Shown piece by piece: positions 34,779-42,914 of a stretch of 64,000 nt of DNA (position 1 is the stretch's first letter; the number at the start of each line of letters is the position of its first letter). Source of the DNA: Bradyrhizobium arachidis (GTDB lineage Bacteria; Pseudomonadota; Alphaproteobacteria; Rhizobiales; Xanthobacteraceae); the NCBI RefSeq assembly GCF_015291705.1, contig NZ_CP030050.1, positions 2,790,001 to 2,854,000 on the forward strand. Direction: 5' to 3'. The notes under the pieces are model-generated. The model was not told the origin of the DNA and searched no databases. It saw only the letters and a program-made list of their open reading frames with translations. The position numbers and the translations under genes were made by a program.

Positions 34779-34803
34779 AACCGCGCGTTTCCGGCGATGT
34801 TCC
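34779..34803 (-). promoter_or_regulatory. EcfG-type stress promoter
   Basis: Reading the - strand: GGAAC (34799-34803), 16 nt, GGTT (34779-34782). Expected transcript start about 30 nt before the TPP enzyme ATG at 34740. It is back-to-back with the site at 34828. Confidence 0.68.
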
Positions 34804-34827
34804 TGAATGTTGGGCAGGTTGCGTGCC

Positions 34828-34852
34828 GGAACGATCGCTCGCCTGTGCGGTT
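34828..34852 (+). promoter_or_regulatory. EcfG-type stress promoter
   Basis: GGAAC (34828-34832), 16 nt, GGTT (34849-34852), 32 nt before the PRC-barrel protein ATG at 34884. With the site at 34779-34803 it makes a divergent stress promoter pair with 24 bp between the -35 elements. Confidence 0.68.
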
Positions 34853-34883
34853 GGTTCACACATTGGCTGAGTGGAGAATTGAT

Positions 34884-35258
34884 ATGTTGAATCAAGGCGA
34901 ACTGGACCGCGGCGAGATGGGCCGGTTGATCGGCAGCGACAAGGTCGAGGGAACATCGGTCTATGGCGCGGATCGCAACCGGATCGGCTCGATCGAGCGT
35001 GTGATGATCGACAAGGTCAGCGGCAAGGTGTCCTACGCCGTGCTCGGCTTCGGCGGCTTCCTGGGGCTCGGCAATGATCACTATCCCTTGCCCTGGCAGT
35101 CGCTCAAATACGACACGGAGCTCGGCGGCTATGTCACCGGCATCACCACCAAGGAGCTGGAAGGCGCGCCGAAATACGGCGATCGGAGCGACTGGAACTG
35201 GGGTGACGACGCCGCGGTTCGCGGCATCAACTCCTATTACGGCGTTCCCTTCGCATAG
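34884..35258 (+). CDS. PRC-barrel domain protein
   Basis: 124 residues with one PRC-barrel (about 10-90: GRLIGSDKVEGTSVYGADRNRIGSIE split across the typical strands, then the YAVLGFGGFLGLG turn). PRC-barrel proteins of this size are common stress-induced proteins in Rhizobiales; molecular role unknown. GGAG lies before the ATG at 34884. A longer in-frame start would read through the EcfG-type promoter. It shares a transcript with the 35280 gene. Confidence 0.88.
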   Translation: MLNQGELDRGEMGRLIGSDKVEGTSVYGADRNRIGSIERVMIDKVSGKVSYAVLGFGGFLGLGNDHYPLPWQSLKYDTELGGYVTGITTKELEGAPKYGDRSDWNWGDDAAVRGINSYYGVPFA

Positions 35259-35279
35259 CATCCAGCGAAGGAGCCTGCG

Positions 35280-35438
35280 ATGAGCAAGGAACGACCCAAC
35301 GACGATCCCCGGCAGCAGAATGACTGGGGCTCGCACAGTCAAACGGACACGCCCTGGAAGGGCACTCCGGAGAAGGAGCAGGGGTCGGGCAAGGTGAAGC
35401 CCGATCTCGAGAAGTGGCATGAGACCAAGACGCACTGA
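35280..35438 (+). CDS. Small hydrophilic, disordered protein
   Basis: 52 residues, strongly hydrophilic (Asp, Lys, Gln, Pro), lacking a hydrophobic core. GAAGGAG precedes the ATG. It starts 21 nt after the PRC-barrel stop and is followed by a strong terminator, so the two genes form one short operon. Similar in character to the products at 28330 and 32722. Confidence 0.6.
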   Translation: MSKERPNDDPRQQNDWGSHSQTDTPWKGTPEKEQGSGKVKPDLEKWHETKTH

Positions 35439-35465
35439 GCAAGTTCGCCATACCGACACTTCAGG

Positions 35466-35500
35466 CAAGCGCGGTACCGAGAGTGCCGCGCTTGTTTTTT
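35466..35500 (+). terminator. Rho-independent terminator
   Basis: 12-bp stem CAAGCGCGGTAC (35466-35477) / GTGCCGCGCTTG (35483-35494) with one G-U pair, 5-nt loop and six T residues. It ends the PRC-barrel operon and insulates the efflux operon downstream. Confidence 0.9.
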
Positions 35501-35539
35501 GACATGCAATCACGAATGGCGGTGAGCTTCTTTAAAGCC

Positions 35540-35564
35540 GGAACCATGCCTCAGCGCTGCGGTT
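35540..35564 (+). promoter_or_regulatory. EcfG-type stress promoter of efflux operon
   Basis: GGAAC (35540-35544), 16 nt, GGTT (35561-35564). It lies between the terminator at 35466-35500 and the EmrA-like gene start at 35634, with no other gene to serve. Confidence 0.65.
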
Positions 35565-35633
35565 AGGCTCGCAGTGCGCGAGCTGCTCGTCTCTGCTCTC
35601 CCGCCGGTTTAGTCCGCAAGAAAGGTGTTCACC

Positions 35634-36788
35634 GTGGATGCTCAGACACGGCAGCGCGATCCGTCCGCGGAGCAGCCGCAGAGGGCGAAGGAGGCTCCGA
35701 AAACCCCTCCTGATCAGACCCGCGACGCCGACGGCCAGAAGTCGGCGCAGACGCCATCGCTGCGCGACCGGCTGCGTGAGCATTGGCTGCTGGCAAGTGT
35801 CGGGACCGTCGTGCTGATCGCAGCCCTCGTCGGCGGCGTGCTCTATTGGCTCGAGGTCCGCCACTACGAATCCACCGACGACGCCTTCGTCGCGGCGCGC
35901 AGCTTTTCCGTGGCATCGAAGGTCGGCGGCTACGTGACCGACGTGCCGGTCACCGACAACCAGCATGTCAAGGCCGGCGATCTGCTGGCGAAGATCGACG
36001 AGCGCGACTACCGGATCGCGGTCGATCAGGCTACTGCTCAGGTTGAAGTCTCCAAGGCCAACATCGCCAATGTCGAGGCGCAGATCGTCTCCCAGGAGGA
36101 GCAGATCAAGCAGGCTCAGGCCCAGCTCGATCAGGCGCAGGCCCAGCTCCAGTTCGCGCAAGAGGAGTTCAGGCGCGCGGAAGATCTGGTCGAGAAGGGC
36201 GCCGGCACCGTGCAGCGCCAGCAGCAGACGCGCTCCGACCTTCAGGCGCAGCAGGCCAACACCGAGCGCGCCAAGACCGCGGTCACGACCGCACAGGTCG
36301 GCATCAAGACGCTGCAGGCCCAGCTCGAAGGCGCCAAGGCACAACTGGAGCAATCGCAGGCGCAGCTCGATCAGGCCAAGCTGAATCTGCAATACACCAG
36401 CGTCGTCGCGGCGCAGTCCGGTCGCGTGGTGAAGCTGTCGGGCGCCAAGGGCACCTTCGTCACGGCAGGCCAGAGCCTGATGATGTTCGTGCCGGACGAG
36501 GTCTGGATCGTCGCCAACTACAAGGAGACGCAGCTCAACGACATGCGTCCGGGCCAGCCGGTCGAGATCCGCATCGACGCCTATCCCGGGCGCAAGCTGA
36601 CCGGCCATGTCGATTCCGTGCAGCCGGGCTCCGGCACCGCGTTCAGTCTGCTGCCGGCGGAGAACGCCACCGGCAATTACGTCAAGGTGGTGCAGCGCGT
36701 GCCGGTGAAGATCGTGGTCGACAACTGGCCGGCCGATCTGCCTGTCGGTCCCGGCATGTCGGTCGTGCCCTGGACCAGGGTGCGATGA
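35634..36788 (+). CDS. emrA: EmrA/HlyD-type efflux adaptor
   Basis: 384-residue membrane-fusion protein linking an inner-membrane pump to the outer membrane. One N-terminal transmembrane helix (about 50-70), a biotinyl-lipoyl-like segment (VGGYVTDVPVTDNQHVKAGD), a long Gln/Ala-rich coiled-coil hairpin (about 130-260), then the beta-barrel. GTG at 35634 is chosen because AAGAAAGG is well spaced; GTG at 35625 is an alternative. Its end overlaps the EmrB-like gene by four bases (ATGA). An EcfG-type promoter lies 70 nt upstream. Confidence 0.9.
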   Translation: MDAQTRQRDPSAEQPQRAKEAPKTPPDQTRDADGQKSAQTPSLRDRLREHWLLASVGTVVLIAALVGGVLYWLEVRHYESTDDAFVAARSFSVASKVGGYVTDVPVTDNQHVKAGDLLAKIDERDYRIAVDQATAQVEVSKANIANVEAQIVSQEEQIKQAQAQLDQAQAQLQFAQEEFRRAEDLVEKGAGTVQRQQQTRSDLQAQQANTERAKTAVTTAQVGIKTLQAQLEGAKAQLEQSQAQLDQAKLNLQYTSVVAAQSGRVVKLSGAKGTFVTAGQSLMMFVPDEVWIVANYKETQLNDMRPGQPVEIRIDAYPGRKLTGHVDSVQPGSGTAFSLLPAENATGNYVKVVQRVPVKIVVDNWPADLPVGPGMSVVPWTRVR

Positions 36789-38395
36789 CCGACGCCACGC
36801 AAGAGGGCGCCGGAGGCTGGTCGCCGGAGCGCTCGGCGGCCGGCGGACACAATCCCTATCTGATCGCCTTCGTGGTCTCGATCGCGACCTTCATGGAGGT
36901 GCTCGACACCACCATTGCCAATGTCGCGCTGCGCCACATCGCCGGCGGGCTCGCGGTGGGCCTCGACGAGAGCACCTACGTCATCACCAGCTATCTCGTT
37001 GCGAATGCCATCGTGCTGTCGATCTCGGGCTGGCTGTCGACCGTGATCGGCCGCAAGCGCTTCTACATGATGTGCGTGGCGACGTTCACGGTGGCATCGC
37101 TGCTGTGCGGCTTTGCCTGGAATCTGGAGGCGCTGGTGCTGTTCCGGATTCTCCAGGGCCTCGGTGGCGGCGGCATGGCGACCAGCGAGCAGGCGATCCT
37201 CGCCGACTCCTTCCCGCCGCACAAGCGCGGCCAGGCCTTTGCGATCTACGGCGTCGCCGTCGTGGTCGCGCCGGTGATCGGCCCGACGCTCGGTGGCTGG
37301 ATCACCGACACCTACAGCTGGCACTGGGTGTTCCTGATCAACGTGCCGATGGGCCTGCTCTCGCTATTCCTGGTCGGCACGCTGGTCAAGGAGCCCTCGG
37401 GCGCGGAGGAAGAGAGGCAGAAGCTGCTGAGCAAGGGCTTGCGGGTCGATTATGTCGGTTTCGCACTCGTCGCAATCGGGCTGGGCTCGCTCGAATACGT
37501 TCTCGATGAAGGCCAGCGCAACGACTGGTTCGGCTCGAACATGATCATCGTCTTCGCGGTGCTGGCGGCGGTGTCGCTGCTCGCGCTGATCCCGTGGGAG
37601 CTGACGCGCGAGGATCCCATTGTCGACCTCCGACTGCTCGGCCGGCGCCAGTTCGGCGCCTGCTTCCTGGTCATGCTCGGCACCGGTGCGGTGCTGATCT
37701 CGACCACGCAGCTTCTGCCGCAACTGCTCCAGACCGAATTGAACTACACGGCCATGCTGGCCGGACTTGCGCTGTCGCCCGGCGGCGTCGCGACGCTGGT
37801 GCTGATGCCGGTGGTCGGTCGCCTCATCAGCACCGTGCAGCCGAAATATCTCATCATGTTCGGCGCTGCGGTCGTCGCGTTCTCGATGTGGCATCTCACC
37901 GGGCTCAGCGGCGACATCACCTACGGCTATGCGGCATTGTCGCGCATCTTCCTCGCGATAGGTCTTCCTTTCCTGTTCCTGCCGGTGACGACCGCCTCCT
38001 ATGACGGCGTGCCGCCGGACAAGACCAACCAGGCTTCTGCCTTGATCAACGTCGCCCGCAACATCGGAGGATCCATGGGCGTTGCGCTGGCGCAGACCAT
38101 TCTGGCGCAGCGCCAGCAATTTCATCAGAGCCGCCTGATCGAGCACGCTGCACCGTCCGACCTCGGCTATCAGCAGACCATCGACGCCATGACGCGCTAC
38201 TTCCAGGCGCAGGGCTCGAATGCGAGCGATGCGGCGTCACAGGCGGTGGCCTGGGTCGGCCGCACCTTGCAGCAGCAGGTCGATTTCCTCGCCTATATCG
38301 ACGTGTTCTGGACGCTTGCGATCGTCGCGGTGCTGATGATCCCCACCGCGGCTGTGCTGCGGCCGATCGATCTGCATGCGCCGGCGCGACATTGA
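36785..38395 (+). CDS. emrB: EmrB-type MFS drug efflux pump (DHA2, 14 TM)
   Basis: 536-residue major facilitator of the DHA2 family, with about 14 hydrophobic helices. Family elements include LDTTIANVALRHIAG in helix 1 and GGGMATSEQAIL and GPTLGGWITDTYSWHWVFLIN in the first half. Uses proton motive force to export drugs or other hydrophobic compounds with the EmrA-like adaptor encoded just upstream (4-nt overlap). No outer-membrane TolC gene is next to it. Substrate unknown. Confidence 0.92.
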   Translation: MTDATQEGAGGWSPERSAAGGHNPYLIAFVVSIATFMEVLDTTIANVALRHIAGGLAVGLDESTYVITSYLVANAIVLSISGWLSTVIGRKRFYMMCVATFTVASLLCGFAWNLEALVLFRILQGLGGGGMATSEQAILADSFPPHKRGQAFAIYGVAVVVAPVIGPTLGGWITDTYSWHWVFLINVPMGLLSLFLVGTLVKEPSGAEEERQKLLSKGLRVDYVGFALVAIGLGSLEYVLDEGQRNDWFGSNMIIVFAVLAAVSLLALIPWELTREDPIVDLRLLGRRQFGACFLVMLGTGAVLISTTQLLPQLLQTELNYTAMLAGLALSPGGVATLVLMPVVGRLISTVQPKYLIMFGAAVVAFSMWHLTGLSGDITYGYAALSRIFLAIGLPFLFLPVTTASYDGVPPDKTNQASALINVARNIGGSMGVALAQTILAQRQQFHQSRLIEHAAPSDLGYQQTIDAMTRYFQAQGSNASDAASQAVAWVGRTLQQQVDFLAYIDVFWTLAIVAVLMIPTAAVLRPIDLHAPARH

Positions 38396-38473
38396 GCTCG
38401 TGGGTATTTGACGGCTCTATGCTGGGATTATAGCCTCCGGCCCAATCACGTGTCTTGCCCGGAGGAGGCGACC

Positions 38474-39211
38474 TTGCCCAAGCGAAACGCGACAGCGGCC
38501 GTGATCGGCGCCGGCGATTTCATCGGTTCGGAGATCGCCAAGAAATTTGCCGCAGAGGGCTTTTCGATTTTCGCCGGCCGGCGCAACGGCGACAAGCTCG
38601 CGCCGCTGGTGAAGGATATCGAAGTTGCCGGCGGCGAGATCCACGCGCGCTCGCTCGATGCGCGCAAGGAGGAGGAAGTCATCTCCTTTCTCGACGATGC
38701 CGACAAGCATGCGCCGCTCGAAGTCTGCATCTTCAACGTCGGTGCCAACGTCAACTTTCCGATCCTCGACACCACCGAACGCGTTTTCCGCAAAGTCTGG
38801 GAGATGGCCTGCTATTCCGGCTTCCTCGCCGGCCGTGAAGCGGCGCGGCTGATGCTGCCGCGCGGCGGCGGCAACATCTTCTTCACCGGCGCGACTGCGA
38901 GCTTGCGCGGCGGCAGCGGCTTTGCCGCCTTCGCCAGCGCGAAGTTCGGTCTCCGCGCCGTGGCGCAGGCGATGGCGCGCGAGCTCGGGCCGAAGAACAT
39001 CCACGTCGCCCATCTCATCATCGATTCCGGCGTCGACACCGAATGGGTGCGGCAGCGCCGGCTCGAAGCGCTCGGCCCGAATGCGCTCGACAATCCCGAC
39101 CTCTTGATGCCGCCGTCGGCTGTGGCCGACTCCTATTGGCAGCTCTACCAGCAGCCGAAGAGTGCCTGGACCTTCGAGATGGAGATCCGCCCGTTCGGAG
39201 AGAAATGGTGA
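38474..39211 (+). CDS. SDR-family oxidoreductase
   Basis: 245-residue short-chain dehydrogenase. It has an N-terminal Rossmann segment (AAVIGAGDFIGSEIAKKFA) and a NVGAN motif in place of NNAG. The usual YxxxK is not evident: the active-site region reads SGFAAFASAKFGL with Phe in place of Tyr, so the catalytic mechanism may be altered. The start is TTG at 38474, supported by GGAGGAGGCG upstream; an earlier ATG (38408) has no such site. Possibly cotranscribed with the 39275 gene. Confidence 0.82.
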   Translation: MPKRNATAAVIGAGDFIGSEIAKKFAAEGFSIFAGRRNGDKLAPLVKDIEVAGGEIHARSLDARKEEEVISFLDDADKHAPLEVCIFNVGANVNFPILDTTERVFRKVWEMACYSGFLAGREAARLMLPRGGGNIFFTGATASLRGGSGFAAFASAKFGLRAVAQAMARELGPKNIHVAHLIIDSGVDTEWVRQRRLEALGPNALDNPDLLMPPSAVADSYWQLYQQPKSAWTFEMEIRPFGEKW

Positions 39212-39274
39212 CCGCGGCGCAAAAGTCCGGCTAGACTGAAATCAACCTGAGCAAATTCCGGGAGGAGGACCTAC

Positions 39275-40276
39275 GTGAAGACCGCGATTACCGAACTGTT
39301 CGGCATCGAGCACCCGATCATCCAGGGCGGCATGCATTTCGTCGGCTTTGCCGAGCTGGCTGCCGCCGTCTCCAATGCCGGCGGGCTTGGCATCATCACC
39401 GGTCTCACACAGAAGACGCCGGAGCTGCTCGCGAAGGAGATCGCGCGCTGCCGTGACATGACCGACAAGCCGTTCGGCGTAAACCTCACCTTCCTGCCGA
39501 CGTTCTCGGCGCCGCCTTATCCGGAATATATCGCGGCCATCGTCGAAGGCGGCATCAAGGCGGTGGAGACCGCGGGCCGCAGTCCGGAACAATACATGCC
39601 CGCACTGAAGGCCGCCGGCATCAAGGTGATCCACAAATGCACCTCGGTGCGGCACTCGCTGAAGGCCGAGAAGATCGGCTGCGACGCCGTCAGCGTCGAC
39701 GGTTTCGAGTGCGGCGGCCATCCCGGCGAGGACGACATTCCGAACATGATCCTGCTGCCGCGTGCGGCGGAGGAATTGAAGATCCCGTTCGTCGCCTCGG
39801 GCGGCATGGCCGATGGGCGCAGCCTCGTCGCGGCGCTCTCGCTCGGCGCGGCCGGCATGAACATGGGCACGCGCTTCATCGCCACCAAGGAAGCGCCAGT
39901 GCATCAGAACGTGAAGAATGCGCTGGTCGCCGCCACCGAGCTCGACACGCGCCTGATCATGCGCGCGCTGCGCAACACCGAGCGCGTGCTCAAGAACGCC
40001 AATGTCGATCGCCTGCTCGAGATCGAGCGCGAGAAGGGCGCCAAGCTCTCCATCGACGACATCCACGACCAGGTCGCGGGCGTCTATCCAAAAATCATGC
40101 TGGACGGCCAGATGGACGCGGGCGCCTGGAGCTGCGGCATGGTCGCGGGCCTCATCCACGACATCCCCACCTGCAAGGAACTCGTCGATCGCATCATGAG
40201 CGAGGCGGAAACCATCATCCGCAGCCGCCTGCTGGGGTTCCTGGAGGGTACGGGAACGGCAAGAAAAGTCGCCTGA
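39275..40276 (+). CDS. Nitronate monooxygenase-like flavoprotein
   Basis: 333-residue FMN-dependent TIM-barrel protein of the nitronate monooxygenase / 2-nitropropane dioxygenase family. FMN-binding segments are visible at AGGLGIIT, GFECGGHPGEDD, VASGGMADG and GAAGMNMGTRF. It oxidises alkyl nitronates in well-studied relatives; the substrate here is unknown. GTG start at 39275 with GGGAGGAGG upstream. Follows the SDR gene after 63 nt. Confidence 0.88.
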   Translation: MKTAITELFGIEHPIIQGGMHFVGFAELAAAVSNAGGLGIITGLTQKTPELLAKEIARCRDMTDKPFGVNLTFLPTFSAPPYPEYIAAIVEGGIKAVETAGRSPEQYMPALKAAGIKVIHKCTSVRHSLKAEKIGCDAVSVDGFECGGHPGEDDIPNMILLPRAAEELKIPFVASGGMADGRSLVAALSLGAAGMNMGTRFIATKEAPVHQNVKNALVAATELDTRLIMRALRNTERVLKNANVDRLLEIEREKGAKLSIDDIHDQVAGVYPKIMLDGQMDAGAWSCGMVAGLIHDIPTCKELVDRIMSEAETIIRSRLLGFLEGTGTARKVA

Positions 40277-40342
40277 CACCGGCAAACTTCTTAACCACGG
40301 CGGCAATCGGCCGCTGGAATTGCACGCGGTGCCTCCTAAATA

Positions 40343-40357
40343 GGGGTAAATTACCCC
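40343..40357. promoter_or_regulatory. Short perfect palindrome upstream of 40386
   Basis: GGGGTAAATTACCCC is a perfect 15-nt palindrome between the flavoprotein gene and the exported protein at 40386, followed by TTT. It could be an operator for the downstream gene or a weak terminator for the upstream one. Confidence 0.35.
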
Positions 40358-40385
40358 TTTAATAATTCAATTTCAGGAGGCGTCC

Positions 40386-40799
40386 GTGGTCCTGAAAAGC
40401 GTTTGTTTTGCAGTTGCCCTCGTGCTCGCATGGGGCGGACTCGCACGCGCTGACGACTACAAGCCCGACGAATATCTCGGTCTCGATCTCTCCAAGGCGG
40501 TGCTGTCGCCGAAGCGGCTCGGGCCAGAGACGCAGTTCGCGCCGGTGGCGCTCCAGGCCAAGGGCGGCAACGAGGCGCAGGCCCGTGTCGAGCCGATGGA
40601 TGTGCCGAAGAAGGTCGCCGCCGAGCGCGTACATGTGCCCGAGCCGAAGGTCGCGCGTGCCAGGAGCGCCGAGCCGCGCGGTGCAGCGCGCACCAAGCTA
40701 GCACATCGCCGTGGCAATCCGCTCGACGCGCAGGCGATGGACACCCGCATCCAGACCTGGCCGTGCCGCTCCGGCGGCATCTGCAACTGGAAGCGCTAG
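40386..40799 (+). CDS. Exported hypothetical protein
   Basis: 137 residues starting GTG, with AGGAGG upstream and a signal peptide (MVLKSVCFAVALVLAWGGLARA). The mature region starts DDYKPDEYLGLDLSKAVLSPKRLGP and ends with a two-cysteine segment (WPCRSGGICNW) that could form a disulphide. The middle is Pro/Ala/Lys-rich. Known to me only as a conserved hypothetical in Bradyrhizobium. Confidence 0.75.
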   Translation: MVLKSVCFAVALVLAWGGLARADDYKPDEYLGLDLSKAVLSPKRLGPETQFAPVALQAKGGNEAQARVEPMDVPKKVAAERVHVPEPKVARARSAEPRGAARTKLAHRRGNPLDAQAMDTRIQTWPCRSGGICNWKR

Positions 40800-40821
40800 G
40801 CGCGCTGTCGCTGTGTCTTTA

Positions 40822-40959
40822 CCTCGCCCCGCTTGCGGGGAGAGGTTGGAATTCGCGCGTAGCGCGGATTCCGGGTGAGGGGGTACAGGTCCCGCGACGA
40901 TCGCACGTGTGGATGGAGCCCCTCACCCCAACCCTCTCCCCTAAGAACGGGGCGAGGGA
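40822..40959. repeat. Large imperfect inverted repeat, intergenic
   Basis: The left part CTCGCCCCGCTTGCGGGG (from 40823) continuing AGAGGTTGGA returns in reverse as CCAACCCTCTCCCC and GGGGCGAGGG at 40928-40957. The inner part carries its own hairpin (GAATTCGCGCGTAGCGCGGATTC with arms either side of CGCGTAGCGCG). This is a common dispersed intergenic repeat type in the group. Confidence 0.7.
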
Positions 40960-41094
40960 GTGGACCGCCGCTGCGGCTCCCGCTCAATGCGTCATCTCCA
41001 CGTCGCAAAACCGTAGGCGCAGAGTCAAGAAACCGTAAGCTCGGAGTCAAGGAGCGCAGGCACCTTCCGTCGCGATTCGACGAAGGTCTCCTGA

Positions 41095-42660
41095 ATGGCA
41101 TCGCTCCGCGCCTCGCGCGCATGGACCCGGCGGCAATTCCTGGTCTGCTCCGCCTCAAGCCTCGCCATCGCCTCGCTTGCGAAGCCTTCGATCAGTCGCG
41201 CCGCTGATCGTCCGCAGATCGCGGGCGGCATCCAGTCCGGTGATGTCTGCGATGGCTCCGCCGTGATCTGGGCGCGCGCGGATCGGCCCGCGCGCATGCA
41301 GCTGGAGTGCTCCACCGTCGAGAGCTTCAAGACCATCATTGCATCCGTCTCGCGCGATGCGCTGCCCGACGCCGACTTCACCGCAAAGCTGCAGCTCGAC
41401 GATCTGCCGGTGGGGCAGGACATCTTCTATCGCGTGCGCTTCGACGACATCGCGACCGGCATCGCCGGCGAAAGCCGTATCGGCCATTTCCGCACCGCGC
41501 CGGCGGCCGGCCAGTCGATCTCGTTCGTGTGGTCCGGCGACGTCGCGGGGCAGGGCTGGGGCATCGACGTCTCGCGCGGCGGCTATCGCAGCTATCGCAC
41601 TATGCTCGACAACCGTCCGGACTTCTTCATCCATTCCGGCGATCACATCTACGCCGATTGCGCGATTCCCTCCGAGCAGAAGCTGCCGAACGGCGAGACC
41701 TGGCGCAATGTGGTGACGGAGGACAAAGCCGAGGTCGCCCACACGCTGGCGCAGTTTCGCGGCAATTACAAATACAACCATCTCGACGAGCACTTTCGCG
41801 CCTTCCATGCGCAGGTGCCGATGTTCGCGCAGTGGGACGACCACGAGGTCACGAACGACTGGTCGCCCATCGGCAGCTACGATGAAGCCGGCTTCGAGGA
41901 CGACGGCACCCCGCGCCTCGCCGCACGCGCTCGCCGCGCCTTCTTCGACTTCATGCCGATCCGCGACATCGGCGCGCGCATGGGCCGGGTCTACCGCAAG
42001 ATCGGCTACGGCCCGCTGCTCGACGTCTTCATGATCGACATGCGCAGCTATCGCGACGAGACCTGGAACAAGGGCGACGATCATCGCGGCTGGATTCTCG
42101 GTGCCAAGCAGCTCGCCTGGCTGAAGCGGGAGCTCGCCGCCTCGCGCGCGACCTGGAAGGTGATCGCGGCCGACCTACCCATCGGCCTCGTCAGTCTCGA
42201 TGCCGTCGCGCTTGGCGACGGCGCACCCGACCGGCGCGAGCACGAGATCGCTGATCTGCTCAGTGCGATCAAGCGCGCCGACGTGCGCAACATCGTCTGG
42301 CTCACCGCCGACATGCACTACACCGCCGCGCACTACTACGATCCGAACAAGGCGCAGTTCCAAGATTTCGAGCCGTTCTGGGAGTTCGTCTCCGGCCCGC
42401 TGCATGCCGGCACCTGGAGCCCGGGCGAGCTCGACAACACCTTTGGCCCGGTCGCGATGTACCAGTACGGATGCAGCGAGGCGCAGGGCGACAACCTCGC
42501 GCCGTGCTTCGGCCTGCAGTTCTTCGGCCGCGTCGACATCGACGGCGCCAGTGGCGTGATGACCGTGACATTGAAGGACGTCGACAACCGCGACCTCTGG
42601 TCGGTCGACATCGAGCCGCAGCCGCAGGCGCGCCCTGCCGTGGTGGCGCAGCATTCGTGA
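41095..42660 (+). CDS. phoD: PhoD-type alkaline phosphatase, Tat-exported
   Basis: 521-residue phosphodiesterase/phosphatase of the PhoD family. The N-terminus is a twin-arginine signal (WTRRQFLVCSASSLAIASLA). The metallophosphatase part shows WSGDVAGQGWG, HSGDHIYADC, QWDDHEVTNDW and the later LTADMHYTAAHYY segment. It would release phosphate from phosphodiesters in the periplasm. No Pho-box was recognised upstream; the region is occupied by an intergenic repeat. Confidence 0.9.
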   Translation: MASLRASRAWTRRQFLVCSASSLAIASLAKPSISRAADRPQIAGGIQSGDVCDGSAVIWARADRPARMQLECSTVESFKTIIASVSRDALPDADFTAKLQLDDLPVGQDIFYRVRFDDIATGIAGESRIGHFRTAPAAGQSISFVWSGDVAGQGWGIDVSRGGYRSYRTMLDNRPDFFIHSGDHIYADCAIPSEQKLPNGETWRNVVTEDKAEVAHTLAQFRGNYKYNHLDEHFRAFHAQVPMFAQWDDHEVTNDWSPIGSYDEAGFEDDGTPRLAARARRAFFDFMPIRDIGARMGRVYRKIGYGPLLDVFMIDMRSYRDETWNKGDDHRGWILGAKQLAWLKRELAASRATWKVIAADLPIGLVSLDAVALGDGAPDRREHEIADLLSAIKRADVRNIVWLTADMHYTAAHYYDPNKAQFQDFEPFWEFVSGPLHAGTWSPGELDNTFGPVAMYQYGCSEAQGDNLAPCFGLQFFGRVDIDGASGVMTVTLKDVDNRDLWSVDIEPQPQARPAVVAQHS

Positions 42661-42680
42661 GGGGCGTGCAGTCTCTCCGT

Positions 42681-42763
42681 CGTCATGGCCGGGCTTGACC
42701 CGGCCATCCACGTCTTGCCTGGCGCGAAGAACGTGGATGCCCGGGACAAGCCCGGGCATGACG
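42681..42763. repeat. 83-bp dispersed palindromic repeat, copy 1
   Basis: Begins CGTCATGGCCGGGCTTG and ends CCCGGGCATGACG, with two nested hairpins and long-range complementarity between the halves (CGTGGATG against CATCCACG). The same 83-bp element is at 51373-51455. Both copies follow a gene stop. Confidence 0.85.
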
Positions 42764-42914
42764 GCGAGGGAAAACTAACCCGATCTTGATTGGCAGCCTT
42801 GCGCCACACGCGCTACACTGCTCGCTCCCGCCACCTCTTTTCCATCACCGAAGAGTCTGTCCCCCGCGGTCCCACCGCGTGTCTGGCGGCACGAAAGACG
42901 TCAGGAGTTTACCC

